A DNA stretch of 64,000 nt from Lantana camara (Eukaryota; Streptophyta; Magnoliopsida; Lamiales; Verbenaceae), in assembly GCA_037501455.1 (NCBI GenBank), contig CM074865.1:33648501-33712500 (forward strand). The letters are read 5' to 3'. The first letter of the stretch is position 1, and each line of letters opens with the position of its first letter. This document shows, one piece after another, positions 31,861 to 42,639 of the stretch. Position numbers and translations under genes: made by a program. The notes beneath the pieces were generated by a model. That model saw only the letters and a program-made list of their open reading frames with translations, did no database searches and was not told where the DNA came from.

Positions 31861-33364
31861 TTTGATGTTATCATTATATTTATTCCATAAATAAATACTT
31901 ATGAACATAACAGCTTGAGATTATCTTCACTTATTTATAACATAAATAAATAAGTCTTGATATTATCTTCTAACTTATCTCAAACAACGTAAGATAATAT
32001 CTTCTCCTTTATTTCTCAAATAAGGATTGATAATATCCTTTATTTATTTCTTAAAATAAATATGTTGGATGATGTCATATTTATTTCATAAATAAATAAT
32101 ACAAATCTAATTAAGATTAATTCATAATTAATTATTTATTAGGCTTATTTATATCGGATTGGGCTATTAATTCTTAATTTATTAAAACCCAAAACAAATT
32201 ATACAATATAGTTAATAAAAAACTTGCACATGTGTGGCATATGCCACATGTGTAACTCAACCCCACATGTGTACGCACGTGTGGCCCCATCTAGCTACAT
32301 TTAGTTGGTTCAGTCAATTCAATTAATCCATCGAGCCTATACCCTCGTGACCAAGCTTTTGTGTGTGACCGTCTAGGTTCATTATTCGATTAGCAGTTAA
32401 TCTAATTTATTAATACTCTTATTATTTAATTAGCTCACAGATCACACGACTATAGTTTAGCAATACGTGTATGACCCCTAGCCGAATAACGAATTACTCG
32501 AAAGAACCTTTCAGTCAATGAGAAGTGGTAAAATATGATCCTCCTACTAATTCTATCTCTCAATTAATATCTAGGGTACGGGAATAAATAGAAACCTAAT
32601 AATATTAATCTTAAAACTAAGTTCATTTCGTATCCATTTGATCTTGATCCAAGAAACTCCTTTGTTGATCTTGAGCTAACTCCCTTGGCCAAAGACTACA
32701 ATGTGGAATACGAATAACTTATGTAATAAGAGATCTTCTTGCTCTATAGAAGCGTAGGTCCTTTGTTGATTCTCACATGCCATCACTTTTGCAATCCCAA
32801 CATAAGTCATAACTCGGGTATCCCGAGTAACAAACTTTTAGACCTACATTTAAATTTGTATAGTTAACTCAAATAAGACAACTATGGAGGCTCAAGGCTA
32901 AGTATTAATGAAACATGCCATTGACTTGTGAGATAGTTCCTAATTTGGAAGTTTCTATTTCTAAAAATGGAAATTTTCTTTCCCATTTAAGAATGTTCTC
33001 AATCAGGGCATCTCAGTGTACTCATTCTATTAATGATCACCCTCGTGTATTGCGTATGCATTCACCATGCACTTTATTATCCCATGAAATAGGATGATTC
33101 CTTCTTAAGGTTGTAATCCCACAAGCAAGTCTCAATCGAGTCAAATCAACACTCCCGCTGTTTGTTGGACTCATCGACTTGGAGTACATTCTAGTCCAGC
33201 TTAGATTAAGGTTTGTTTCGGGTGTCATTACTCCATAATGGAAAAACCATAAAAGCTTTAAGGACTAGGGGAGTTCTAATATATGCACACATAAAGTAAA
33301 CACCAAAAGCATACAAGAGCACATATAAAGAAGTGATTACCTTTGATCAAATTAGTTCACTTAT
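31861..33364 (-). mobile_element. Third N-like LTR, interrupted by E'
   Basis: Diverged copy of the N LTR, with CACAGATCACACGAC at about 32434, GATCCAAGAAACTCC, and AATAAGAGATCTTCTTGC at about 32727. It is cut at TTCACTTAT where LTR E' begins (33365). AT-rich; TTTATTTATTTCATAAATAA inverted repeats recur. No coding sequence. Confidence 0.75.
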
Positions 33365-33809
33365 TGTAACATCCCGATTTTTCGGCCGTACAGGTACGCC
33401 CTAACGAGAGTGTTAATTGAGCATTTAAATTATTTAATTATGCAATTGTGTGTTATTTTAATGATTATGTGATTATTTGAAATTTTGTGAAAATTATTTT
33501 TTTAACTTTTGAATTTGAGTTTTAAGCGTTTATGTTTACGTACCTTGGAATTTGCTTTATATGTGTCTGAATTCAATTCCGATTTTTTGTGAATTCTTTG
33601 TATGTGTGAAATGTGCGAGTTATGAACGTGTTTGCATGCTTGTTACGTGTTTTAGAGTTTGTTTTATTTGGTTCTTGGCTCATTTTGTAAAGACGAGATT
33701 TTTGAGGAACTCGAGGGCCTAACTTGTTTTAGCGCACATGGGTTCCGGGCGCCATAACTTGAGCTCGGGAATTCAAATTCGAATTCCGGAAGAGTCGTTG
33801 GACTCTTAA
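33365..33809 (+). mobile_element. LTR E', segment 1
   Basis: Starts TGTAACATCCCGATTTTTCG and holds the U3 box CTTGAGCTCGGGAATTC near 33757-33774. Interrupted by K, whose TSD is CTTAA at 33805-33809. It continues at 51822 and 55522, then beyond M outside the window. Confidence 0.88.
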
Positions 33810-35897
33810 TGTAGCACCCCAGATGGAGGATACCACATCCCCCGCACTAGGACCCAGACCTGGTCATGAAATAGAAAGTCCATGCCCGAATCCGAATCAT
33901 AGCGAACGGGAGACCAACTCATACACTAGGCTAGGCGGATCTAACTCGACAAACTCAGAGCGCGGAAGCAATTTTAAAACAATCATCAACAGATAGCGAA
34001 AGTAATTAAAACAACATGCAGAACAGGTGACGGGTTCAACTAGCATAGATACCTAGTCCCGAATATCAACATACATAACACGTGACGGGTTCAACTAGTA
34101 TAGATACCTAGTCCCGAATAACAATTCATAATCCAATATAATAATCAGCATAAGTATCATCAATATCTAGTAACATCCAAGTACTAGCTTACTAACCCCA
34201 CACGGGTTTAAGTTTAAGTAAAACATAAACATAACCTTCAAGTGTGAAACATGAATGCATAAATATAGTGTGCGACAAATACATCCTAACACTAATTAAG
34301 ATATCATAATCATACATTGGTTTAATTACTAACTCCAGAATGGCATGAATTTCATAGCACAGGTATTACCTCAACAATAACATTGTAATTCACTCCAAAG
34401 TATAAACACGAAATTTCATTTCCAGCATATACAATATTACAACAACAATTCTAATTAAACTAATTCTTAACACTAACATAATTTAAGACCGATTATACCA
34501 TTCAACTAATTAAATGAATACACAGGTATACTCAAGAAACAACAATAACATCACAGTTATTCAATAGACCCCAACTCGTATGGCAAGAAATCATAAGAAT
34601 TCAAATTGTAATCTGATTGACTGACAAAACAAATTCACTTAAGTAGTTCATAGTCACTTACACTTAGAAATTCATAAACTGAACAATTTGAACACAAATC
34701 TAAATTAGATAAGAAATTACTTAAAAGAAATGGGGAAAAATGGGTTTACAATTCAGATAGGACGAGCAGAGCTGTGACGGAATCTTGACTACCGGTTGTT
34801 GTTGCCGAATCTGAACTTGAGAAGTGAAGGAGGTGGTTGTGCGGCGGAAACAACCTGCGAAGAGGTGAGTCCCGACGATGACGAAAGATACCACCGATTG
34901 TTGTCCTGCTTCCTCTTCTAGGTTGAGAGAGAGGAACGGATGAAGGTTGGAGATGGTGGTTGTCGGCAGATACGAGATGGTGGTGTCTGAACTGCGGCGA
35001 AACGGTGATTGGCGATGTTTGGTGGTGGCTACAAGAAAGAGGGTCGCCGGAGTGTTGTGGCTGGTGATGGTGGTGAAACGGTAGGATCAGGTGGAGGGCT
35101 TTCCCCCCTGTTCAGATCTGAGCGAGGGTGGTGGTTTTGAAGGTGGTTGCCTGGTGGTGGTTGGGCGTCGGAATCGTGCTTGGATCTATGGCTAGATGGC
35201 AGTGGCTGTCGGCGCTTGTGGTGGTGAAGGGCTGAGTCGCGGCGGCGGTTCGATAGAGAAGAAGACTGTTGTGCCTCTACTAGAAACCGAATGGGCAAGG
35301 GATCGCTGGAGTGGTGTTGGTGGTGTGGGACGCCGAAGAGAACGTGGCGGCAGCATGGAGCTGCTATGGTTGCGTCGCTGCTATCGTCTGTTGAAAGCCG
35401 AAAGGGTAGAGGAGAGAAAAGCTTGCGCAGCTGCTGAAGGAGAAGAAGAAAATGAAAATGGGTTGCTAGGGTTTCGGGATAAAAAGAAGAGTTTTCTCCC
35501 AAAATTACAATTAAGTCGTTCGAGAGTTTAAGTCCTACGATTGAGTCCCCACGTTCCCAATAAGATCTATTAAGTCCAATTAAAGATTAGGAAATTATAA
35601 AAGTACCCCCAAGATTAGAGTAGTGTCCAAGTAAGTCCAATTAAATTTCTCATAATTAGAAATAGATCCCCGATTTTAAATAATTTTAGATTAGCCCACA
35701 TAATTTAAATTAAAGGGCAATTAAGAACTAAACACATATTTCAGTTAAGTCCACATCTTTCCATAGGATTACAATTAGGTCAATTAAACAATTAAAACAT
35801 AAATAAAGCAATTCAAACACAAGAAGAGTTAAATAAATAACAATCTAATCGCACGAAAATGACATCGTATCTTGCTCCGAAAATGCAGGGTGTTACA
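33810..35897 (-). mobile_element. Element K 3' LTR with 1.9-kb deletion
   Basis: It aligns with the outer ends of the right LTR but jumps at about 34296, from the match to 48328 to the match to about 50215, across ATTAAGAT-like microhomology. The missing part in the 5' LTR holds the stem 5' arm, the mini-exon and acceptor signals. A GGTGGT-rich region (34850-35400) forms purine-rich leader sequence. Apparent short reading frames there are not conserved between the two LTRs. Confidence 0.9.
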
Positions 35898-35913
35898 CCC
35901 TTCCCCCCCTTAA
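35898..35913 (-). other. Polypurine tract of element K
   Basis: In element orientation AAGGGGGGAAGGG borders the 3' LTR. Confidence 0.8.
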
Positions 35914-36209
35914 GAGAACCTGGTCCCCAGGTTCCACTCCTGAGCTGGAAAGGCTTCGAGTTGATAGTGTCTTAACCCATCTCGAGGAGTTGCGTAAAAC
36001 ATAGCCTCCGTTGTGAAGTTTACTCTCATTGTCTTTATTGAACCTTTCTCGCGATGTGTCGTTGTCATTGGGATCCATTTAAGTACTGGACCGTTGCTTT
36101 CATCAAGTTGTTCGACCATTCCCATAAGACGAATAGTTATCACTGCACTCAACTTCGATGGCATCGCAAACTCGTCACTTGCAGACCGTAGCTAGGACAG
36201 TGCATAACG

Positions 36210-36560
36210 CAACCATAAGGAATAGGAGAGAATCCCATCTCTCAGCACAAAAGGTGAAAGAATCCCGTCTCTCGAGCACAGATTTGAGAGAACCCCATCT
36301 CTCAAGCACAGAATTGAGAGACCCCCGTCTCTCGACCTAAGTCGGGCAAATTCCAACATCTCCCAACATTCTAGTTTGAGAAAATTCAGCATTCCTCAAA
36401 CCGCTAAATTTAAGAGAATCCAGCATCCCCGAATACCTAAGTACAAGAGAATCCAGCATCTCTCGTGCACGAAGCTTAGAAAGAATCCTACATCTTTCTA
36501 TCACAAAAATAGAGAGAATCCTACATCTCTCCAACACATAAAAAGAGGGAACCTAAGGAC
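36210..36560 (-). repeat. Tandem hairpin array before the 3' LTR of K
   Basis: About ten degenerate units of roughly 30 bp. In element sense the first four read GAGAGATGGGATTCTC, GAGACGGGATTCTTTC, GAGATGGGGTTCTCTC and GAGACGGGGGTCTCTC, each an inverted repeat around a G-rich loop. Further units (to 36560) keep the GAGA ... TCTC frame with other loops. This is the same motif and the same place (just upstream of the 3' LTR) as in A at 20660. Confidence 0.88.
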
Positions 36561-36983
36561 TCTCTTGCACATAAATCCACTGATCAGTTATTCATACATA
36601 CACAAATCAGAGTAACACTTGATGAAAAGTATGCTGTGCATGTTTGGTGTATCTTACACAACTGATATCGGTATCCCTTGAGTATAGATTCAATGCTCAT
36701 ACCTCAACTCAAGGGTGATATCGCGATGGAATCCTTGTAAAACAAGGTTACAGTATGTACATATGTTATATGCGAGGTTAGTGAGCAATCAAGGGAGTTT
36801 TAAATCACATAGACATGCTTAATCCACATAAACACGTAACTTATTCATTTCAGCAATAGTTCACCAAAACAGATATTCCAGGTTATCAATGCTAGATCAG
36901 GTAGCCACATTATCACAATCAGAACAACGACAATCATCACACACATCAAACAAAACAAGATAAGAATACTTAAGCGATGCATG

Positions 36984-37026
36984 TATGAAAATGCCATGAA
37001 TGCTTTGCGTACAGATCACCGTAGTG
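36984..37026 (-). pseudogene. Protease-start fossil in element K
   Basis: On the minus strand the codons read TVICTQSIHGIFIHA, aligned with TVVEGTISIHGTTFHA of B. The catalytic Asp block is gone. The order matches A and F: fossil, then tandem array, then 3' LTR. Confidence 0.6.
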
Positions 37027-38638
37027 TCAAACTCTTGATAGGAAGTTGAGACGAAGTGGTAGGAGTTGATTAAGCCGATAATGATGCAATCTTCGTCACC
37101 TGAACTTCTTGTCTTAAATCTTTTGATGTGAAGAGGCAATTCAGCAATTAAGTCCATGTAACACCCCGATCGTTCGGATTTCCAGGTACGCCGTAACGAG
37201 AGGGTTTTATGTGCTTTGAATTATTTAATTACGTATTTGAATGTTATTTTAATGCTTATATAATTATTTGAATTAATATGAAATTAATTGGTTATATTCA
37301 TGAACTTTGAATTTTAAACGTTTAAGTTTCGTTTGCTCGTAATTTGCTAGTTATGTGCCGGAATCCAATTCCGATTTTTGTGAAATTTCGATATGCGTGA
37401 TATATGTGAGATATGAAGGTGTTTGTATGCTCGTTTTAAGTTTTCGTGTTCGTTTATCGAGGTTTTAAACCTTAAGTATTTGACGAGGGACATAAGGGCC
37501 TAACTAGTTTTAGCGCGCCTCTTGTTCCGGAGGCCATAACTTGAGCTAGGGAATTCGGATTCGAATTCCGGAAGATGCGTTGGACTCGTAACGAAGAGAC
37601 AAAGACAAGGAACCTGATTTAGTATTTTTATAAGCCCGTTTAGACCCTCGTTTTTTGCCCGGAACGAACAGCTTGTGCTTAAGCCACCTTCTTTGACTAG
37701 TCATGTACTTGTGGGCCCATTTTAACCATGCTTAAACTTTAACCCTTGGTTTGTTTGATCTTTAACCACTCCTATCTCTTCCCTACCTCTCCATTTCGTG
37801 CTCCTCACCCCAAGAGAAGGAAAAAGCTGCTGAAATGGAAAGAAGAAGAAGAAGAAAGAAACCCCCTTCCCATGGCTTGTGATTTTGAAGCTTAAACTCT
37901 TCCATACTTCATCAACTCTTAAAGGTAAGTATATTTATGTATTCTCCTCTCTTCTATGCTTCATTTTATCCTTGAAATTCATGATTTGCATCAGATTTAA
38001 TAAGGTTTTGGAGACTTGCATGAATAGTTAGGGTTAGAGGTTATTTGTTACTTTCTTGCCTTAGCTTGAATTTGTGGCTGATTTGAGGCTTCTTTGGTGC
38101 TTATATGAACTCCTTTGCTTCCATTCTTGATTCTTACTTCATGCTAGATGTGTTAGGGTTGTTTTCTCTTTGATAGCATGATTGAAACCTTGAGTTTTTG
38201 GCCATGAAACTTGAAAACCGAACTGCTGCAAATCTGCTCATTTTTTTCACCAAAATGCTGTGACGTTTTGTGCTTCGTTGCTTGAGTTAAGGACTTCCAA
38301 TTCGTGTGAATTTGCATGGAGATGTTGTATACTAATTGGTTTATATGTTAGCCCTGCTCTTGCAAGTTTTTAGATCCATTTTCAGCTCCTAAGTACTTGA
38401 TCATAGCATGATTGAGCTCATATGTCCGTTTTTGGTGCTCCAGAGTTGCTGCATGATTTCGGTGACCTTAACGCGTGATTTAGCCTTTGAGTTCTAAATG
38501 AAATATGTTCCTAACATGCTAAATATATTGTATATCAAGTTTCATAATATTTGGAGTTGATTTTCTATGCTTTTGGACTGATTTTGTTTAGGGTCAGATT
38601 TGCCGGCAAACTTTGTATGCCTTTTTTGGTGCTGTACC

Positions 38639-38766
38639 GAGACACCCCCGTGTCTCATTTGCCTTGAAAGGTGAGACACGGGCGTGTCATGCTTCCTGGG
38701 CATGTTTGGACTGAGCCACGGGCGTGGCTCAGCTTAGTTAAGTTGAGGGACACCCCCGTGTCCCTC
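38639..38766 (+). repeat. Four perfect hairpins in the F LTR
   Basis: Perfect inverted repeats lie at 38639-38656 (7-bp arms, loop CCCC), 38675-38688 (GACACGGGCGTGTC, 6-bp arms), 38711-38732 (10-bp arms, centre GG) and 38745-38766 (9-bp arms, loop CCCC). The cores are CACGGGCGTG or CACCCCCGTG. In the 3' LTR (44605-44732) two of the four carry one arm mutation each. Confidence 0.93.
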
Positions 38767-40347
38767 CCCTTGCGCAGCCCTTAGTTTTCCTTTTCGGTTT
38801 TTGGTTTGTTTCACCTCTTTCTTGTCTTTATCTTCATTTGTGTTGAACTATGAACTTGTTTTACTATGTGTTGGGAGTATTGTGGTTCGATTTCATAACT
38901 TTTGGGTGAGATTTAGACATGCTTTTGTTGAATGCCGTTTATGTGCGTTTTGGTGGCGTTGGTGATTTCCTTAACCCATTTCCCTTGTCTTGTGATTTGT
39001 TCTTGTTTTCAAACTTTGGAAATATGTTATATTATGTAATAGGGTGTATGTAGTAGAGTTTTGTGTAAGATTGAATACGTTTGAATATGTGTCGAACTTA
39101 ATTTACTTCAATACTCTTATTTGCCTAAATGTTGGAGCTTGTGCCTTGAATTTCTTGAATTGATTGGAAACGTGAAATTATGAATTCGAATGAAAGTGAG
39201 CGAAGGATTGAATGACTTGATTATATGATTTAAATTCCTTAATAGTGCACATGAACGTGTTCATGACATATTAGCATCTCTTATGTATTCATACGCATTC
39301 GCCGAGCGTCAATATGGTTCATTTGAGTCTAAGTTTGCCTCTTGCGCTTTGTTTTGCTCTTAGGTTCGTTCCGTTGTTGAGAAAGTGGTTCGTTTGCCTC
39401 CTCTTGGTCCGTTTTGGTTGGTTTGCTCGTCCAGGTGAGGTTTTCTTTCCTTTTAGTTATGATGACCTAAAACCCTATTTGTATTTCGAACCCGCATGCG
39501 ATACATATATGTATACATATGTAGATATGTGTTTTGATAAGTATTTTGTGGGTTTTGTCCCGTTTGTCAAGAAGCTTTGAAAACGCTTTTATAAGTCTAT
39601 AAACTCTATTTTCGGTTGTTTTGATAAGCTTTGATAAGAGTGTGTGTGTGTGTAAGCGTGGTATGATCTGCAGAGGAGCTTCATATGGTAAGTATGATAT
39701 GCACAAGTTATGTCTGTCTGTCTGTCTGTGTGAGTTTTGTGATCTGTTTGGGCCCCGGAGTTGTGGGTAAGGGAGACCCGGGACGACCATCGGGGTCGCC
39801 GGTTACGACCCCTGTGCACTTCTCCACCAACGGGAGACTTAGTTCTCCTATGCCGACGGAGCGCATTTTGGCATGGCCGTCGAAGGAACCGGGCGGGATC
39901 CTCCGGTTCACAAGTTTCGTTCTGTGGTGGGTTGAGAGGGGCACCTCTCTTCCCCAAACGGTGTAGAGGTGGGATTGATTTATGATTGGTTTTGTATTTC
40001 GCTTCGCCTTTGTTTCTGAAGTAAGTGGGTTGGATTTAAGCTTTCAGTTCGTTATGTTTCGATTATGGTTGTGAAACGGGGACGGATTTCTAAACTCTAA
40101 AACTTGACTGATTTGGCCTTCGGCACCAACCTTCTTTCTTTATATATATTACCACGGGTTAAATGTTTTAGAATGTAAAAACCGTGCCCGGTTCATGAAC
40201 CCCTTTAAGCTTTGTATATGCTTTGCTCTTATGTATATGTATGGGTGCGTGTGTTAGCCCCCTCACCAGTCTTTAGGACTGACCCTCGTTATTTCTATCT
40301 TTTTCCCCCTTTGTTTTGAGTTGCAGGTACCCGTTCTGAGGTGTTGG

Positions 40348-40605
40348 AGCTAGGCGGTTGTCTTTGAGTCGGGTTTGAGGATAGCTTGAGTCTCATGCAT
40401 TGTATTTTCGTTTTCTTCATGCACTTTGGCCAATTCTGAAATATGTATAAGTTATGCTTTAAATTCGGAATTGTAAAATTTGTATAACTTGAATCGAAAG
40501 TTTGTTATGTCTTGAGTATGTTTATTTGCTTTATGAGATTCTGGTGCTTCCGCATTCGTTACTTGTTTTATTGCGTGCTCTGAGTAGGGTCTAGACCGCC
40601 TAGCT
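40348..40605 (+). other. Long-range complementary arms near end of F 5' LTR
   Basis: AGCTAGGCGGT (40348-40358) and ACCGCCTAGCT (40595-40605) are exact reverse complements 236 nt apart, just before the PBS. An RNA stem here would close off most of U5. The same pair is repeated in the 3' LTR at 46314-46324 and 46561-46571. Confidence 0.85.
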
Positions 40606-40736
40606 TAGGTTGGATTTTTGTTTGTCACCCGTTCGCCGTGGCTTGATACGTGGTCGGAGTTCCCATTTCGCTTCACGTGTTGGGGTACGGTGCGGGGGAT
40701 GTGGCGCCCTTCGCTCCGGGGTGTTACATCTGTAGG

Positions 40737-40748
40737 TGGTATCAGAGC
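40737..40748 (+). other. Primer binding site of element F
   Basis: TGGTATCAGAGC, eight bases after the 5' LTR; matches initiator-Met tRNA. Confidence 0.93.
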
Positions 40749-41570
40749 TCTAGGTTGCAAAACCGGAGCTCTCGTGTCGTGTCGGGTTTGTCTAGGTCGT
40801 TCGGCTTAGGATTACGTGTTCATTGGCATTCACTACATCACTTATGTGAATTACTTGATATTATTTAATATTATTTGTATTAATAGTTCACATGAACATG
40901 CACTAGAAACCCCGCATGCATCGATACTTTCTTGGAATTGTATTTTATTTCAGGATACTCCTTCGACATCAACAAGTATTACCGGGAAAAAGGACAAGGG
41001 AGACAGGTATATTCGGGCTATAAGGGGTTTAGAGACTTTATCTTTTGAAGCGGTTTGAAATGGGGATATCAAGGTCAAGTTCTAGGCGATCAAGAGATTT
41101 GAATAAAGATTTGAGGAGTTCGAGAATAATTCCTGTGAAGAAGTTCTATTCGAGAACTTTGAGCAAGCACCCTCCTTTCGTGTTTGGTGATAGGAAAGTT
41201 TCAAATTTAAGAATGAAAGTAGATGGACGATTTCCACTATAGGTTTAAAAGATTGGGTATCTTCGAGGACTGTCCTAAGGTTCGGAATTGATTTCAAGCA
41301 AGTAAGTATGAAATTCGATCAAATCTTCAAATTTCAAGAATATGTGCGTGATCCGAGGATACAAGATAAAAGGAGCTATGAAGGAATGGGCAATTAATGA
41401 AGGGAGTCTTGCCAACACCTATGAGGAGAAAAGATCAGCTTGGAGTTCGAAGATCAAGCAAGGAATCTAAATTTCAAGAAATTTCGAGAAGCTTCAAGAT
41501 ATCAACAATGTCAAGAAAAGAAAGATTCCAACACCGGAGTAAAAGGATCAAATTAAGAGGAATTAGGAAT

Positions 41571-41610
41571 TGTTTCAAGTGTCGTGAGTTGGGAAAATAT
41601 TTCAAGGTGA
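41571..41610 (+). pseudogene. Nucleocapsid zinc-knuckle relic in F
   Basis: NCFKCRELGKYF resembles the first half of a CX2CX4HX4C knuckle (compare CFNCGSTGHIVRNC in M). The His and last Cys are missing. It could be chance, but it lies upstream of the protease relic in the right order. Confidence 0.4.
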
Positions 41611-42014
41611 TATAATTGGGAGACAAGGCGAGAAACTAAGAGACAAGAGAAATTTTGAAAACTTAAGACTTCAAAGTTGCCGAGTATAAGAAGATTCAAA
41701 TACTGAAGATGGATAGATTTTTTTACATCTCCTCACCGGAAGCAATTTAATATATATCGTAGAGACTCAAATTACGTGGAATGAAGAAACTCAAGAATCT
41801 CATGAGGTCACCAATATCAAGCAAGGAGAAATTTCAATACCAAAGGTGGTAGGAGGACTCAATTGTGGAGGAATCGAAGGCATGATGAAAGTTAATCGAA
41901 CAACAAGAAGTTGAGGTCTTCAAGGAAATGCTATTACTTCAAGATCCCGGTTCAAGCACAAGATGATCTTCTCGGAAAACAAGAGGATGGCACCACACTC
42001 AACGCTACTCCTAT

Positions 42015-42066
42015 GGTGAACGGTACATGAAGCATTCATGGCATTACATTTCACGCATATTTTAAC
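42015..42066 (+). pseudogene. Protease-start relic in F
   Basis: GGTGAACGGTACATGAAGC and CATTCATGGCATTACATTTC give VNGT-stop-SIHGITFHAYFN, parallel to VEGTISIHGTTFHALFD of B. One stop is present and the catalytic motif is lost. The identical DNA frame (GGTGAACGGTACAT) is shared with A. Confidence 0.75.
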
Positions 42067-42079
42067 ATTCGGGGGAAAC

Positions 42080-42390
42080 CCATGTGCTTATTGTCTTACT
42101 CCTTGTTTTTAGGTGATTCTTCATTATGTTTGTTGCGTAATTATGCCTCTTCTTGTTTTGCTTGTTAAATGTTTCTTTCCCTTCATGGCTCTTACTTGTA
42201 ATGTGTTTCCTTCCCTTTTCAGTTTTTCTTGATGCGTAATTGCTTTCACCCTTGGTTCTTGCCTATTGTGTGATTCTTTCTCTTCTTGGATTTTGTTTGA
42301 AGTGTGCTTCCTTTATTCCCTAGTTTTGCTTGTTACGTATCTCTTTTCCTTCTTGGCTCTTGTTCGTTGTGTACTTTATTTGTTTTCCTT
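42080..42390 (+). repeat. Pyrimidine-rich degenerate tandem repeats in F
   Basis: Loose units of about 40-50 bp contain CTTGTT, then TTTCYTTCCCTTC, then TTGGCTCTTG. The region occupies the same place as the hairpin arrays of A and K, between protease relic and 3' LTR, but without the GAGACGGGG core. Confidence 0.55.
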
Positions 42391-42639
42391 TTTGTGATTA
42401 GTACTCTCTTGTGGTGAGAGCTGGTAGTGTGGAGTGTTCGTGAGTGTTTGGTGAGTTGTGAGGGTTGTACTGCTTGTGGACGGCTTGTCTGGAGGCGTCT
42501 TGTTCTCGTTGAAGATAGAAGATGCTTTTAGGAGGTCCGTCAGGGACTCAACGATATCTTCGGGTATTAGATAGAAGGCTAACCCGTTGGTATTTCCCAT
42601 AGAAGAACCGAGGATTGTCTCAAAGTAAGAGGCACGGTT

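Larger units (their letters stand above)
35914..37156 (-). mobile_element. Element K interior, distal part
   Basis: Non-coding. From the 3' LTR inwards it holds the hairpin array (36210-36560), AT-rich sequence, and a protease-start fossil (36984-37026). It is broken at AAGTCCA by insertion of F and resumes at 46700. Confidence 0.85.
37157..40728 (+). mobile_element. Element F 5' LTR
   Basis: Starts TGTAACACCCCGATCG and ends GGGGTGTTACA. U3 box at 37528-37572 (CTTGAGCTAGGGAATTCGG). Purine-rich leader at 37800-37862, donor AAAG/GTAAGT at 37924, four hairpins at 38639-38766, mini-exon 39364-39434 (CTCTTAG before, CAG/GTGAGG after). GC-rich block with GGGCCCCGG at 39749, CTGAC at 40279-40283, acceptor TTGCAG at 40326, stem arms 40348-40358 and 40595-40605. 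The exons are inferred from signals alone. Confidence 0.93.

Noticed and set aside
35029..35502. 157-codon open frame on the minus strand, rich in Pro, Ser and His
   Set aside because: It lies in the GGTGGT-rich leader of the K 3' LTR. The matching place in the 5' LTR (about 50950-51410) is not open, so it is a by-product of low-complexity GC sequence.
39589..39985. Several overlapping frames on both strands, repeated at 45555-45951
   Set aside because: They are identical in both places only because these are the two F LTRs. They overlap on both strands in the GC-rich intron-2 block and have no recognisable domain.
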